From Oceanicoccus sp. (GTDB taxonomy: Bacteria; Pseudomonadota; Gammaproteobacteria; Pseudomonadales; Dasaniaceae): a stretch of 61,980 nt of DNA. A model generated the notes under the pieces. The model was given only the letters and a program-made list of their open reading frames with translations. It was not told the origin of the DNA and searched no databases. Numbering within the stretch: the stretch's first letter is position 1; each line of letters opens with the position of its first letter. A program made the translations under genes and the position numbers. Positions 8,375-18,464 of the stretch are shown here, one piece after another. The stretch covers positions 1-61,980 of the forward strand of contig NZ_JAQWFR010000025.1 of NCBI RefSeq assembly GCF_029238675.1, read 5' to 3'.

Positions 8375-9844
8375 CTATTCACCTTCGCCTGTATTAAACC
8401 AACTGCGGCCATCTTCAGCTAATAACTCATCGGACTCGTTAGGCCCCCAGCTACCCGCCCGATATAAGTACGGCGCAGTACCAGCTTGTTTCCAGGCTTC
8501 AATAATAGGATCTACCCAACCCCAGGCTGTAGCCACTTCATCACGGTGAATAAATAAACTGGTATTGGCCATAGCCGCATCAAGGATTAATCGCTTATAG
8601 GCGTCACTGCGGAATTTTTTATAGGTATCAGAAAAGTTCAGGTTTAATGTGGCTGGCTGTAATTGCATATCCATATTTTCCAGGTTTTTAGACATCACTG
8701 TCATTTGGATAATTTCTTCAGGCTGTAGGCGAATAACCAAACGGTTGGGCGCCAATGGCCCGGCAGAATCATCATAAACCCGGTGCGGTACATCTTTAAA
8801 CTGGATAATAATTTCAGCACAGCGGGCTTTCATACGCTTACCGGTACGTAAATAAAACGGCACCCTGGCCCAACGCCAGTTATCAATATAGGCCCGCAGG
8901 GCAACGAAGGTTTCGGTGGTACTGTTCGCAGAATCCAGTTCTTCTAAATACCCTGAGACCAGCTCACCAAAATAGCTACCGGCAACGTACTGACCACGGA
9001 CAGTATGCTTTGCAACATCTTCGCCCCGCATTGGTCGTAGTGCTTCCAGCACTTTGATTTTTTCAGCTTGAATACTTTTGGCATTGACTTTGTTGGGAGA
9101 TTCCATCGCCACTAAACAAAGCAATTGCAATAAGTGATTTTGCACCATATCCCGCATGGCACCAGCATCATTGTAAAAGCCTGCGCGCCCTTCCAAACCT
9201 ACGGTTTCAGAAATACTGATTTGTACATGGTCGATTGATTTAGAATTCCATAGCTGTTCAAAAATTACATTAGTAAAACGCAGGGCCATTAAATTTTGAA
9301 CGGTTTCTTTACCGAGGTAGTGATCAATGCGGTAAATATTGTCATCTTCAAAATATCTGGCAATCTCAGTATTGATCGCATCCGCTGAGGCAGCATCGTA
9401 GCCCAACGGCTTTTCTACTACCAAGCGGCTATTGGCGGTAATCAAACCTATCTCATCCAGATTATTACAGCACTGACCAAAGATGGCTGGTGGAATAGCA
9501 AGGTAAAAAACGCGGACTTTATCTGTATCCGAATCCATCACTTTTTTTAACGCTGACCAATGCTCATCTACGATAGCGATATCCAGCATAATCGGGTGCA
9601 GATAAGTTTTAAACTGCTCCCATAACTCAATGTTAAATTCTTCAGCAGCCAAATGCTGTTGCAAAGCCAGCGAACTGGTATCGAGATAGCTATCAATATC
9701 TTTTTGTGATCGACAGCTGGCAAAAATCCGGGTTTCTGGCGCCAACTGGTCTTCACGGAAAGCGCGATATAAAGCCGGAATCAGTTTTCTTAAGGAAAGA
9801 TCACCGGTGCCGCCAAAAATAACAATATCAAAGGGGTTGGTCAT
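8375..9844 (-). CDS. zwf: Glucose-6-phosphate 1-dehydrogenase
   Basis: Entry enzyme of the pathway, oxidising glucose-6-phosphate to the lactone with NADP (or NAD). 489 residues, the normal length. The nucleotide-binding motif is GGTGDLSLRKL near the N-terminus. The active-site signature is RIDHYLGKE, with the catalytic histidine downstream in the NHLLQLL region. It lies 47 bases after edd and 5 bases before pgl within the Entner-Doudoroff operon. Confidence 0.97.
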   Translation of the reverse strand: MTNPFDIVIFGGTGDLSLRKLIPALYRAFREDQLAPETRIFASCRSQKDIDSYLDTSSLALQQHLAAEEFNIELWEQFKTYLHPIMLDIAIVDEHWSALKKVMDSDTDKVRVFYLAIPPAIFGQCCNNLDEIGLITANSRLVVEKPLGYDAASADAINTEIARYFEDDNIYRIDHYLGKETVQNLMALRFTNVIFEQLWNSKSIDHVQISISETVGLEGRAGFYNDAGAMRDMVQNHLLQLLCLVAMESPNKVNAKSIQAEKIKVLEALRPMRGEDVAKHTVRGQYVAGSYFGELVSGYLEELDSANSTTETFVALRAYIDNWRWARVPFYLRTGKRMKARCAEIIIQFKDVPHRVYDDSAGPLAPNRLVIRLQPEEIIQMTVMSKNLENMDMQLQPATLNLNFSDTYKKFRSDAYKRLILDAAMANTSLFIHRDEVATAWGWVDPIIEAWKQAGTAPYLYRAGSWGPNESDELLAEDGRSWFNTGEGE

Positions 9845-9891
9845 AGCCGCTTGCTCTTGTGAACCTGGTGTAAAGACTGATTAAAAAACTG

Positions 9892-11709
9892 TTAAAAAAT
9901 ACTGGCTCCATCTTCTGCCGAACTTACTAAGGCGCGGAAGCCAGAGAATAACTCTCGTCCCATACCCTGTGTTTGTGGCTGCGTATAGCTTGGCACAGTT
10001 CGGCTGGAAAAATCTTCAGCCAGCGCCGTTAACTCACCACTATTAGCATCTAGCTTAAGCATGTCACCATCTTGTAATTTTGCGATTGGCCCCTGCTCTA
10101 AGGCTTCGGGGGATAAATGAATCGCAGCAGGCACTTTACCTGATGCGCCTGACATCCGTCCATCAGTCACTAAGGCGACTTTAAAACCACGGTCTTGCAG
10201 CAGGCCTAAAACAGGTGTGAGTTTATGTAACTCTGGCATGCCATTGGCTTTAGGGCCCTGGTAGCGAACCACGGCAATAAAGTCTTTTTCCAACTCGCCG
10301 GCATCGAATTTTATTTTTAAATCATCTTGATGCTCAAAGATCACCGCCGGGGCTTTAACCACTCTATGCTCCGGTTTTACGGCGGAGATTTTAATCACTG
10401 AACGACCAAGGTTGCCCTCTAGCAGTTTTAGCCCACCTTCACCGCTAAAGGGCTGTTCGCAGCTGCTGACAACGTCTTTATCCAAACTTTTCGCAGGGCC
10501 ATCGCGCCATTCAAGGCTGAATTCCCCGCTGGTTTTTTCTGCCAGGAAAGGTTCATCACAGTAACGGTTTAAACCATCACGGCCAAGAATGGTATTAACA
10601 TTATCATGCAAATAACCTGCGGCCAGTAATTCACGAATTAACAGGGACATACCGCCGGCCGCCTGAAAGTGATTTACATCAGCCTGACCGTTAGGGTAAA
10701 TACGACATAGCAAAGGCACAACGCTGGATAAATCTGCCATATCTTGCCAATCGATAATGACACCTGCAGCACGAGCAATGGCAATAATATGAATGGCATG
10801 GTTGGTTGAGCCGCCTGTTGCCAACAAGCCAACAATACCATTGACCAGGCTACGCTCATCAATAATATTCGCCAGTGGCATATAGTTTTTAGAGAGGCCA
10901 GTTAACTCCGAAAGTTGGGTAACAGCGGCTTTGGTCAGTTGCTCTCTCAACTCGGTTCCCGGATTGACAAAGGAGCTGCCGGGTAAGTGCAGTCCCATAA
11001 TTTCCATCAACATTTGATTACTATTGGCAGTACCGTAAAACGTACAAGTACCTGCACTGTGGTAAGACTGGCTTTCGGCTTCTAACAGTTCTTTTCTACC
11101 GACTTTGCCCTCGGCATAAAGCTGCCTGACTTTGACTTTCTCAGCATTGGACAAACCGGTTGGCATTGGCCCTGCGGGGATAAATACGGTGGGTAAATGG
11201 CCGAATGCCAGAGCACCAATTAATAAACCGGGAACAATTTTATCGCAGACACCTAAACATAAAACACCATCAAACATATCGTGAGAAAGTGCAACGCTGG
11301 TTGCCATGGCTATTAAGTCACGGCTAAATAAGGACAGTTCCATACCATCCCGGCCCTGAGTGACGCCGTCACACATAGCGGGTACGCCACCGGCAAACTG
11401 AGCCACAACACCGGCATCGCGGGCGGCTTGCTTAATTAATTCAGGGTAGTCTTGAAACGGCTGGTGAGCAGACAACATATCGTTGTAGGAAGAAACAATC
11501 GCAAGGTTTGCCGAGCGATCAACCGCCAGCACAGACTTATCATTATCATCACAGGCAGCGTAGGCATGGGCGATATTGCCGCAGGACAAGCGTGTACGGG
11601 AGACACCCTGCTGGCTGGCGGCACTGACTTTATCCAGATAATCCTGACGACTTGCGCGACTTCGCTCAATAATGCGTTCAGTCACTTCGGCAATGGTTTT
11701 ATTGACCAT
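9892..11709 (-). CDS. edd: 6-phosphogluconate dehydratase
   Basis: Committed Entner-Doudoroff step: it dehydrates 6-phosphogluconate to KDPG. 605 residues of the IlvD/Edd family. Iron-sulfur ligand cysteines sit in [12 protein letters not shown] and [11 protein letters not shown], and C-terminal conserved blocks are [18 protein letters not shown] and [11 protein letters not shown]. It is the first gene of edd-zwf-pgl-eda. Its promoter carries HexR-like operators, so the whole operon is probably induced by KDPG. Confidence 0.96.
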   Translation of the reverse strand: MVNKTIAEVTERIIERSRASRQDYLDKVSAASQQGVSRTRLSCGNIAHAYAACDDNDKSVLAVDRSANLAIVSSYNDMLSAHQPFQDYPELIKQAARDAGVVAQFAGGVPAMCDGVTQGRDGMELSLFSRDLIAMATSVALSHDMFDGVLCLGVCDKIVPGLLIGALAFGHLPTVFIPAGPMPTGLSNAEKVKVRQLYAEGKVGRKELLEAESQSYHSAGTCTFYGTANSNQMLMEIMGLHLPGSSFVNPGTELREQLTKAAVTQLSELTGLSKNYMPLANIIDERSLVNGIVGLLATGGSTNHAIHIIAIARAAGVIIDWQDMADLSSVVPLLCRIYPNGQADVNHFQAAGGMSLLIRELLAAGYLHDNVNTILGRDGLNRYCDEPFLAEKTSGEFSLEWRDGPAKSLDKDVVSSCEQPFSGEGGLKLLEGNLGRSVIKISAVKPEHRVVKAPAVIFEHQDDLKIKFDAGELEKDFIAVVRYQGPKANGMPELHKLTPVLGLLQDRGFKVALVTDGRMSGASGKVPAAIHLSPEALEQGPIAKLQDGDMLKLDANSGELTALAEDFSSRTVPSYTQPQTQGMGRELFSGFRALVSSAEDGASIF

Positions 11710-11737
11710 TTAACTGTTTCCCCAAGGTGTGCAGAAA

Positions 11738-11805
11738 GTTAATTAAGTTACATATTATGCCGCCATATCTTAATAACAACAAGCGCTCCATGTAATTTAA
11801 TTACA
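11738..11805 (-). promoter_or_regulatory. edd operon promoter with two HexR-like operators
   Basis: On the minus strand TTGTTG (11777-11782), 17 bases, CATAAT (11754-11759) form a good promoter about 45 bases upstream of edd. Just upstream of the -35 is a perfect palindrome TGTAATTTAATTACA (11791-11805), matching the known HexR operator of proteobacterial central carbon genes. A second, weaker copy TGTAACTTAATTAAC (11738-11752; 12 of 15 bases identical to the first) lies at the predicted start of transcription. Sites on both sides of the promoter suit repression relieved by KDPG. Confidence 0.7.
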
Positions 11806-11819
11806 ACGATAATCGGGAC

Positions 11820-11851
11820 AAAAAAATACCCGCATCAACTGAGGCGGGTAT
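11820..11851 (-). terminator. Intrinsic terminator of ilvIH
   Basis: Read leftward, the stem TACCCGCC/GGCGGGTA-type hairpin (TACCCGC...GCGGGTA) is followed by seven T. It lies 25 bases after the ilvH stop and separates the BCAA operon from edd. Confidence 0.85.
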
Positions 11852-11875
11852 ATAAAGGCTAAGGTTTACAATGAC

Positions 11876-12367
11876 TTATAAACTTAAAACCTTCTCACCC
11901 CTGGCAATACCGGATACTCCACTACGGACCACTTCCATAATGGCGGTGTCATCAATCGAGTCCAAAAAGGCGTCGAGCTTATCGGAAGGACCGGCAATTT
12001 GAATAGTGTAAACCGTAGGGCCAACATCAACAATCTGGCCACGAAAGATATCGGTACAGCGTTTGATTTCAGCACGCTGGGCACCTGTTGCCCTGACCTT
12101 CACCATCATCAATTCACGCTCGATATGAGCACCTTCTGTCAGGTCGACCAGTTTGACCACATCAATCAAGCGATTTAGGTGCTTGGTAATCTGTTCAATT
12201 TTTTGATCATCACCCAAGGTTGTTAGCGTTAGGCGTGATAGGGTCGAATCTTCGGTTGGCGCAACATTCAATGTCTCGATGTTATAACCACGCTGAGAAA
12301 ATAAGCCGACAACACGGCTTAATGCGCCCGGTTCGTTTTCTAATAATACTGAAATAATATGCCGCAT
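11876..12367 (-). CDS. ilvH: Acetolactate synthase small (regulatory) subunit
   Basis: 163 residues, the same length as E. coli IlvH. The N-terminal ACT domain is [20 protein letters not shown] and FSQRGYNIETLNV, where valine binds to give feedback inhibition. A second ACT-like C-terminal domain follows. It overlaps the last base of ilvI, so the two subunits are translationally coupled. Confidence 0.96.
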   Translation of the reverse strand: MRHIISVLLENEPGALSRVVGLFSQRGYNIETLNVAPTEDSTLSRLTLTTLGDDQKIEQITKHLNRLIDVVKLVDLTEGAHIERELMMVKVRATGAQRAEIKRCTDIFRGQIVDVGPTVYTIQIAGPSDKLDAFLDSIDDTAIMEVVRSGVSGIARGEKVLSL

Positions 12368-14130
12368 TAGGTTCTCTCCGTTTTGCTCAGATACATATCA
12401 CGCATAGAACCGTTAGGAGCTATTTGCATGGGATAGACATGCTCGTGACGATCAACGTAGACATCCAGAAACACTAATCGATCTTTTAATTTAAAGGCTT
12501 CATCCATGGCATCTTCCAGGTCTTCAAGTTTTTCAACGCGAATACCCACATGACCATAAGCTTCCATTAATTTTACAAAGTCAGGCAATGACTCTTCATA
12601 CACACTGGAAGAGTAGCGACCGGCATACTGCATATCCTGCCACTGTTTCACCATGCCCAAATAACCGTTATTCAGGTTAATAATTTTTACCGGCGCACCG
12701 TATTGACTACAGGTCGATAACTCTTGAATATTCATCTGGATAGAACCTTCACCAGTAACGCAGGCAACGTCAGAGTCAGGGAAGGCCATCTTAACGCCCA
12801 TCGCCGCAGGTAAACCGAAGCCCATTGTTCCCAGACCACCGGAATTAATCCAACGACGTGGCTTATCAAACTTATAAAACTGCGCCGCAAACATCTGGTG
12901 CTGACCTACATCAGAGGTAACATAAGCTTCACCGTTAGTTGCACGGTATAAAGACTCGATAACTTGCTGCGGTTTAATCAAACCAGACTCAGTATCATAG
13001 CGGGGCGCCGTCCATAGGCCGTGCTCATCGCGCCATTCATTAATCTGCTTCCACCAACTATCTAATGCCTCGGTATCGGGCAGTGATTTATCGGCGGCAC
13101 GTAAGTCACGGACTTGAGCCAACATATCTTTTAAAACAACATCAACAGGCCCAACGATGGGAATATCAGCAGTGACTGTTTTCGAGATAGACGCGGGGTC
13201 GATATCTACATGAATAATTTTTGCCGTTGGGCAGAACTTACTAATCGTGTTAGTGACACGATCATCAAAGCGCGCGCCCACCGCTAAAATCACATCACTG
13301 TGGTGCATGGCATTATTGGCTTCAACAAAACCATGCATACCTAACATCCCGAGAAACTGCTTATCGGTTGCCGGGTAAGCGCCTAAACCCATCAGGGTAT
13401 TGGTTACCGGGTAATTAAGTTCTTGGGCTAACTCCGTTAATAGCTCGCTGCCATTGCCCAGAATCACACCCCCGCCGGTGTAAATAACGGGGCGCTGTGC
13501 ACTCAATAACAGCTGCATCGCTTTTTTGATTTGACCAGAATGCCCACGGGTTGCCGGCGTATAAGAACGCAGCTTCATTGTATCCGGGTAGACGTATTCG
13601 TACTTGTCAGTAGGATTAGTAATATCTTTAGGGATATCAATAACCACTGGACCAGGGCGGCCGCTAGCCGCTAAGTAGAAAGCCTTCTTAATCGTTTCAG
13701 GAATTTCCCGGGGATCTTTAATCAAGTAGCTGTGCTTAACGATAGGACGGGAGATACCGACCATATCGGTTTCCTGAAAGGCATCACCGCCAATCAGGTG
13801 ACTTTGTACCTGACCAGAAATAACCACCATAGGGATAGAATCCATATAGGCGGTGGCAATACCGGTAATGGCATTGGTAGCACCGGGACCCGAGGTCACC
13901 AGGACCACGCCGGGCTTGCCAGTAGCACGGGCATAACCATCGGCGGCATGGGTGGCCGCCTGTTCGTGCCGCACTAAAATATGGGGGACTTTGTTCGACT
14001 TAAACAAAGCATCATATATATGTAAAACTGAACCACCGGGGTAGCCGAAGATAAATTCAACACCTTCGTCTTCCAGGGCACGAACGACCATCTCGCCGCC
14101 AGATAACATTTCCACGGAACTATACCTCAT
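12367..14130 (-). CDS. ilvI: Acetolactate synthase large (catalytic) subunit
   Basis: Thiamine-diphosphate enzyme condensing two pyruvates (or pyruvate and 2-ketobutyrate), the first common step of valine, leucine and isoleucine synthesis. 587 residues. Catalytic glutamate in [14 protein letters not shown]; ThDP/Mg site [13 protein letters not shown] with the distal [15 protein letters not shown]-binding middle domain present. The ATG at 14130 gives [16 protein letters not shown], a natural start. It is preceded by an unusually long leader (14131-14437). Confidence 0.96.
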   Translation of the reverse strand: MRYSSVEMLSGGEMVVRALEDEGVEFIFGYPGGSVLHIYDALFKSNKVPHILVRHEQAATHAADGYARATGKPGVVLVTSGPGATNAITGIATAYMDSIPMVVISGQVQSHLIGGDAFQETDMVGISRPIVKHSYLIKDPREIPETIKKAFYLAASGRPGPVVIDIPKDITNPTDKYEYVYPDTMKLRSYTPATRGHSGQIKKAMQLLLSAQRPVIYTGGGVILGNGSELLTELAQELNYPVTNTLMGLGAYPATDKQFLGMLGMHGFVEANNAMHHSDVILAVGARFDDRVTNTISKFCPTAKIIHVDIDPASISKTVTADIPIVGPVDVVLKDMLAQVRDLRAADKSLPDTEALDSWWKQINEWRDEHGLWTAPRYDTESGLIKPQQVIESLYRATNGEAYVTSDVGQHQMFAAQFYKFDKPRRWINSGGLGTMGFGLPAAMGVKMAFPDSDVACVTGEGSIQMNIQELSTCSQYGAPVKIINLNNGYLGMVKQWQDMQYAGRYSSSVYEESLPDFVKLMEAYGHVGIRVEKLEDLEDAMDEAFKLKDRLVFLDVYVDRHEHVYPMQIAPNGSMRDMYLSKTERT

Positions 14131-14154
14131 TACGGAGTCGCTAAAGCGCGATCT

Positions 14155-14178
14155 CGAATCAAAAAACGAATCAAAAAA
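14155..14178. repeat. 12-bp tandem duplication in the ilvI 5' UTR
   Basis: CGAATCAAAAAA occurs twice in exact tandem, 25-48 bases upstream of the ilvI start codon. A duplication of this kind can expand or contract by slippage and change the spacing of the T-rich tracts in the leader RNA. Confidence 0.85.
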
Positions 14179-14239
14179 CTATGAGATAAAGTAATTCAAA
14201 AGCTGAACGCTTAAGAGAATACAAACCTCACAACCAAAG

Positions 14240-14320
14240 TTAGTGTCTCCCAAGCTGGGACACCACTAAACCAATTAGAGCGATTGCGCCTATCGGCAAG
14301 GTATTGCCAGGCGTTCTCAC
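14240..14320 (-). CDS. Candidate ilvIH leader peptide
   Basis: A 26-codon frame starting with GTG would read MRTPGNTLPIGAIALIGLVV and then SQLGRH. Within an 11-residue stretch it packs Ile, Ile, Leu, Ile, Leu, Val and Val, the end products of the pathway it precedes. That is the logic of attenuator peptides, with stalling at scarce Ile/Leu/Val codons. The stop overlaps the 3' arm of a hairpin. Evidence against it: the start codon has no convincing Shine-Dalgarno, the frame is open further upstream, and I see no classical terminator. Treat as a hypothesis. Confidence 0.3.
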   Translation of the reverse strand: MRTPGNTLPIGAIALIGLVVSQLGRH

Positions 14321-14610
14321 AACACAGGTCGTGTGTCTGCAGAGTGAAGGGAGCGTCCCATAGTCAATACCGGTAAGTAGAGACTCGACGCTAATATCAG
14401 CTACCGGTAAGTAACAGATATCGGCCATCAACATTAAGTAGGTAATTTTGAATGAAGATTGAACAAAGTCAACCGTTTGCCGGTAAAGACTGGGATTTAT
14501 CACGAATAATCATGGTTTTGTGGACGAAATCAGCACTAATTCCTTTCTAAACCTACTTTCTTTGCCATAATTGATGCTATCAAACGGTTAAATACGGAAA
14601 TCCGAGCACC

Positions 14611-15027
14611 ATGACCAACGTATTACAGGCATTGTTTATTTGCGTAGGTATTATTGCCTCTCTCACCCTGCAGGCAGAGCAAAATGGCATCTATCGCTGG
14701 ACGGACAATAACGGGGTAACTCAATATTCTGACCGCCCACCGGAAGGGGTTGAATCGGTGTTTGTTAAGACCTCCACTGGCAAGCGAGCGCCAGCGACCG
14801 AGCCTGAACCAACCACTACAGCCTCCGAAGATAATGCCCCACAAACCATGGAAGTTATGCCCGAGAAAGACCCTGCTTTGTGCAAGCAGGCTCAACAAAA
14901 TCTAAAAGCACTGGAAAGTGCTCGTATTCGTATTACCGAGCCCGATGGCAGTAAGCGAATAATCACGGAAGAAGAGAAAGAAGCCCAAAGAGAGAATGCC
15001 AGGAAGTTTATCAAAGTGCATTGCTAG
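14611..15027 (+). CDS. DUF4124-domain periplasmic protein
   Basis: 138 residues with a Sec signal peptide (about 1-22, cleavage near LQAEQ). Then comes the DUF4124 block IYRWTDNNGVTQYSDRPP, a small beta-rich domain frequent in gammaproteobacterial envelope proteins and of unknown function. A low-complexity acidic/Thr-Pro linker follows, then a helical C-terminus (CKQAQQNLKALESARIRI...EEEKEAQRENARKF) with a terminal cysteine. It is a single-gene unit divergent from ilvI and convergent with clpB. Confidence 0.75.
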   Translation: MTNVLQALFICVGIIASLTLQAEQNGIYRWTDNNGVTQYSDRPPEGVESVFVKTSTGKRAPATEPEPTTTASEDNAPQTMEVMPEKDPALCKQAQQNLKALESARIRITEPDGSKRIITEEEKEAQRENARKFIKVHC

Positions 15028-15038
15028 GGCGCAGTCAT

Positions 15039-17621
15039 CTAACCATGCTGGAACTCTAACTGGTCAGTAGCCCCATTCAGTTCGGCACGAATCACTTCAC
15101 CGGGCATAAACTTGCCCTGCAAAATATCCTGCGCCAATGGGTTTTCCAGATACTGCTGGATCGCACGTTTTAATGGCCGGGCACCATAGACCGGGTCAAA
15201 GCCTATATTGGCCAATTTCTCCATAACGTCATTACTCAATTCAATATGAAGTTCACGCTCCAATAGGCGCTCCCGTAACAGGTCAATCTGGATATTGGCG
15301 ATGCCACGTATTTGTTCTTTCGCCAGCGGGTGAAAGACCACCGTTTCATCAATACGGTTAATAAACTCTGGGCGGAAGTGGCCACCGACAACGTCCATCA
15401 CAGACTGCTTCATGGCTTCGTAATTATTTTCTTTGGCTAGCTGCTGGATCAAATCAGACCCCAGATTAGAGGTCATAACGATCACCGTATTACGAAAATC
15501 AACAGTCCGACCCTGACCGTCGGTTAAACGGCCATCCTCTAATACTTGCAGCAATATATTGAAGACATCGGGATGGGCTTTTTCTACCTCATCCAGCAAC
15601 AATAAAGAATAAGGGCGACGGCGTACCGCCTCTGTTAAATACCCCCCCTCTTCATAACCGACATAACCCGGAGGCGCACCGATTAAGCGGGCTACGGAAT
15701 GCTTTTCCATAAACTCGGACATGTCGATGCGAACCATGGCATCCTGGCTATCAAACAAGAAGGTAGCCAATGATTTACAAAGCTCGGTTTTACCAACACC
15801 GGTTGGGCCTAAGAATAAAAAGGAACCATTGGGTCGATTAGGGTCAGACAAACCCGCCCGGGAGCGCCTTACCGCATTGGAAACGGCGGTGACCGCTTCA
15901 TCTTGACCGATAACCTTCTCTTGCAGAGACGCTTCCATTTGCAGCAGTTTATCCCGTTCGCCCTCTAACATTTTAGCTACAGGGATGCCGGTCCAGCGGG
16001 AAACCACTTCCGCCACTTCTTCATCGGTGACTTTATTACGCAATAAAGTCATTTCCATCATTTCAGCCTGGCCGGCCATATCCAGTGTTTTTTCCAGCTC
16101 TGGAATCACACCATATTGTAATTCTGACATGCGGGTTAAATCACCGGAACGACGAGCCGACTCTAAATCCAGGCGCGCTTGCTCCAAATCGCTTTTGATT
16201 TTTTGCGAACCGTGCAGAGCCGCCTTTTCTGCTATCCAGATTTCTTCCAGGTCAGCAAATTCACGCTCCGCTTTTTCGATATCGTTATCCAAAATATCTA
16301 ACTGCTTTTTGGCTGCACTATCGGTATCTTTTTTTACGGCTTCGCGCTGTATTTTTAACTGAATCAAGCGGCGCTCAAGACGGTCCATATCTTCCGGCTT
16401 GGAATCTATTTCCATACGAATACGACTACCCGCCTCATCAATCAAGTCGATGGCTTTATCGGGAAGCTGGCGATCAGTAATATAGCGTTGTGATAATTTG
16501 GCCGCCGCAATAATCGCAGAGTCAGTAATATCAACACCATGGTGAACTTCATAACGCTCTTTCAGGCCACGTAAGATAGCGATAGTGTCTTCTTCGCTGG
16601 GCTCATCAACCAACACTTTCTGAAAGCGGCGTTCCAGGGCAGCATCTTTTTCAAGGTACTGGCGGTATTCATCCAGCGTGGTAGCACCAACACAATGTAA
16701 TTCACCACGAGCCAAGGCAGGTTTTAGCATATTCCCGGCATCGAGCGCGCCATCTGATTTACCGGCACCCACCATGGTGTGCAGCTCATCAATAAATAAA
16801 ATAATTCGGCCTTCTTGTTTGGATAATTCGTTAAGCACAGCCTTTAATCGCTCTTCAAATTCTCCGCGAAATTTAGCGCCAGCTAATAGCGAACCTAAAT
16901 CCAAAGACAATAAACGTTTATCTTTTAAACCTTCCGGCACCTCGCCATTGATAATTCGCTGGGCAAGACCTTCAACTATCGCTGTTTTACCCACACCTGG
17001 CTCGCCAATTAATACCGGGTTATTTTTAGTGCGACGTTGTAAAACCTGTACCGTACGACGAATTTCATCATCGCGACCAATAACCGGGTCCAGCTTGCCC
17101 TCTTCTGCCCGCGCGGTTAAATCAATAGTGTACTTATCGAGTGCCTGACGATTTTCCTCAGCGGAAGGGTCATTAATAGCCTCACCCCCGCGCACGCTTT
17201 CAATCGCATTCATTAAGGATTGTTTGTTGACTCCAGCATCAATCATTAACTGGCTGACCGACGTATTAGCATCCAACATAGCCTGCACAACCACTTCGGA
17301 AGAAACGTAGGCATCATGGTTTTGTTGCGAGAGTTTGTCTGCCAAGTTAAGCACGCGGCCTAAATCATTAGACATATGGATATCACCAGCACTACTGGTA
17401 ACGGTGGGCAGGTTTTTTAAATCTTGATTAATCGCTTCGCGCAACCCGGGAATATTGGCACCGGCCTGTGCAAGCAACGGCCTGACGGAGCCATTTTTTT
17501 GTTCCAGCAAGGCGGATAACAGGTGCAGTGGGTCAATGGCATTGTGATCTTTACCCAAGGCCAATGACTGGGCATCAGATAGCGCCAGCTGCAATTGATT
17601 GGTGAGACGATCCATACGCAT
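15039..17621 (-). CDS. clpB: ClpB protein disaggregase
   Basis: Hexameric AAA+ chaperone that works with DnaK to resolubilise aggregates. 860 residues, usual length. The start [21 protein letters not shown] matches the E. coli start. Order: N-domain (1-145), first AAA+ module with Walker A GEPGVGKT near 205, the long coiled-coil middle domain (about 410-525, charged heptads), second AAA+ module with GPTGVGKT near 605, and the D2-small C-terminal domain. It lies 99 bases after pgeF in the conserved rluD-pgeF-clpB order, with a heat-shock promoter candidate in the gap. Confidence 0.97.
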   Translation of the reverse strand: MRMDRLTNQLQLALSDAQSLALGKDHNAIDPLHLLSALLEQKNGSVRPLLAQAGANIPGLREAINQDLKNLPTVTSSAGDIHMSNDLGRVLNLADKLSQQNHDAYVSSEVVVQAMLDANTSVSQLMIDAGVNKQSLMNAIESVRGGEAINDPSAEENRQALDKYTIDLTARAEEGKLDPVIGRDDEIRRTVQVLQRRTKNNPVLIGEPGVGKTAIVEGLAQRIINGEVPEGLKDKRLLSLDLGSLLAGAKFRGEFEERLKAVLNELSKQEGRIILFIDELHTMVGAGKSDGALDAGNMLKPALARGELHCVGATTLDEYRQYLEKDAALERRFQKVLVDEPSEEDTIAILRGLKERYEVHHGVDITDSAIIAAAKLSQRYITDRQLPDKAIDLIDEAGSRIRMEIDSKPEDMDRLERRLIQLKIQREAVKKDTDSAAKKQLDILDNDIEKAEREFADLEEIWIAEKAALHGSQKIKSDLEQARLDLESARRSGDLTRMSELQYGVIPELEKTLDMAGQAEMMEMTLLRNKVTDEEVAEVVSRWTGIPVAKMLEGERDKLLQMEASLQEKVIGQDEAVTAVSNAVRRSRAGLSDPNRPNGSFLFLGPTGVGKTELCKSLATFLFDSQDAMVRIDMSEFMEKHSVARLIGAPPGYVGYEEGGYLTEAVRRRPYSLLLLDEVEKAHPDVFNILLQVLEDGRLTDGQGRTVDFRNTVIVMTSNLGSDLIQQLAKENNYEAMKQSVMDVVGGHFRPEFINRIDETVVFHPLAKEQIRGIANIQIDLLRERLLERELHIELSNDVMEKLANIGFDPVYGARPLKRAIQQYLENPLAQDILQGKFMPGEVIRAELNGATDQLEFQHG

Positions 17622-17666
17622 TGCTAGTTACCTTTATTGTTTCAGGTTATGTTCTCAATACTGATT

Positions 17667-17694
17667 TAATAAGGCCGTTTTTCTATAAATCAAG
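17667..17694 (-). promoter_or_regulatory. Candidate sigma-32 (heat-shock) promoter of clpB
   Basis: Minus strand CTTGAT (17689-17694), 14 bases, CCTTATTA (17667-17674), compared with the sigma-32 consensus CTTGAA-N13-15-CCCCATNT. The -35 matches at five of six positions; the -10 match is weaker. It lies in the 99-base pgeF-clpB gap, where E. coli clpB has its heat-shock promoter. Confidence 0.4.
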
Positions 17695-17720
17695 GGCGCT
17701 GTCATTCCCATATCGCATTG

Positions 17721-18464
17721 TTATTCCGCTGTTTTATAAATCAACGTAACCATCCGGCCTGTTTGCCCGTCTCGTCGATAAGAATAAAACTGTTCACTAT
17801 CATCATAGCTACAAAAATCACCGCCGTAGATATGGCTAATACCTAATGCCTTTAAACGTATGCGGGCCAGTTGATATAAATCAGCGAAATAATGGCCATC
17901 GCGGTATCTATTAGCTTTAAAGGCTTGTTGCGCTTGCACCCCAAAGGCCTCCAGAAACTGTTGCCTGACTTCTGCCCCCACTTCGAAATTAACCTGGCTA
18001 ATAGCCGGCCCCAGCCAAACCAGTAAGTCACTTTTTTCCGCGGTAAATTGAGCAACGGTATTATCAATCACTCCACCCGCTAAACCTCGCCAACCGGCGT
18101 GGGCAGCGGCTATTTCCTCGCCTTGCTTATCGCAAATAATCAGCGGCAGGCAATCGGCGGTCATAACGGCGCAGGCAATGGCGGGCTGGGCAGTAAAACA
18201 GGCATCCGCATCCGGGCAACATTCTTGCCCGGCGTTAGCGACCCTGTTGCTATGAATTTGGTTTAACCATTGAATCTGCTCCAGCCCTTCACAATGATCG
18301 AGCAACCATTGCCGGTTAGTCTCAACCGTCTGCAAGTCATCGTCTACATGAGCGGCCACATTAAAGCTGTTAAAAGGTGCAGAGCTAACACCACCGATAC
18401 GTGTTGTGGTAAGTGCGGCAATATTATCCGGTGCGGGCCAATCGGGCACTATCCATCGTGACAC
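17721..18464 (-). CDS. pgeF: Laccase-domain (YfiH/PgeF) protein
   Basis: 247 residues of the multicopper-polyphenol-oxidase-like DUF152 family. Characterised members act on purine nucleosides, and E. coli PgeF edits L-Ser wrongly built into peptidoglycan stems. The zinc-binding residues sit in the family blocks WLNQIHSNRV, AVMTADCLPLIICD and AAAHAGWRGLAGGV. It overlaps rluD by one base and precedes clpB, as in many gammaproteobacteria. The peptidoglycan-editing role is taken from the E. coli orthologue, not seen in the sequence. Confidence 0.92.
   Translation of the reverse strand: MSRWIVPDWPAPDNIAALTTTRIGGVSSAPFNSFNVAAHVDDDLQTVETNRQWLLDHCEGLEQIQWLNQIHSNRVANAGQECCPDADACFTAQPAIACAVMTADCLPLIICDKQGEEIAAAHAGWRGLAGGVIDNTVAQFTAEKSDLLVWLGPAISQVNFEVGAEVRQQFLEAFGVQAQQAFKANRYRDGHYFADLYQLARIRLKALGISHIYGGDFCSYDDSEQFYSYRRDGQTGRMVTLIYKTAE

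Larger units (their letters stand above)
14131..14472 (-). promoter_or_regulatory. ilvI promoter and long structured leader
   Basis: A candidate promoter TTGACT (14467-14472), 17 bases, AAAATT (14444-14449) would give a leader of about 300 bases before ilvI. The leader holds two copies of the self-complementary TACCGGTA within longer repeats (14368-14379 and 14402-14413, 34 bases apart). There is also a hairpin GTGTCCC...GGGAGACAC at the end of a small reading frame rich in branched-chain codons. Downstream are T-rich tracts at 14161-14178. This looks like transcription or translation control by branched-chain amino acid supply, but I see no clean terminator hairpin. Confidence 0.4.

Noticed and set aside
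14131..14472. T-box riboswitch for ilvI
   Set aside because: No T-box motif or specifier loop, and T-boxes are not expected in gammaproteobacteria.
14240..14503. An 87-residue protein upstream of ilvI
   Set aside because: No family resemblance and low plausibility of the first 60 residues; only the last part is considered, as a possible leader peptide.
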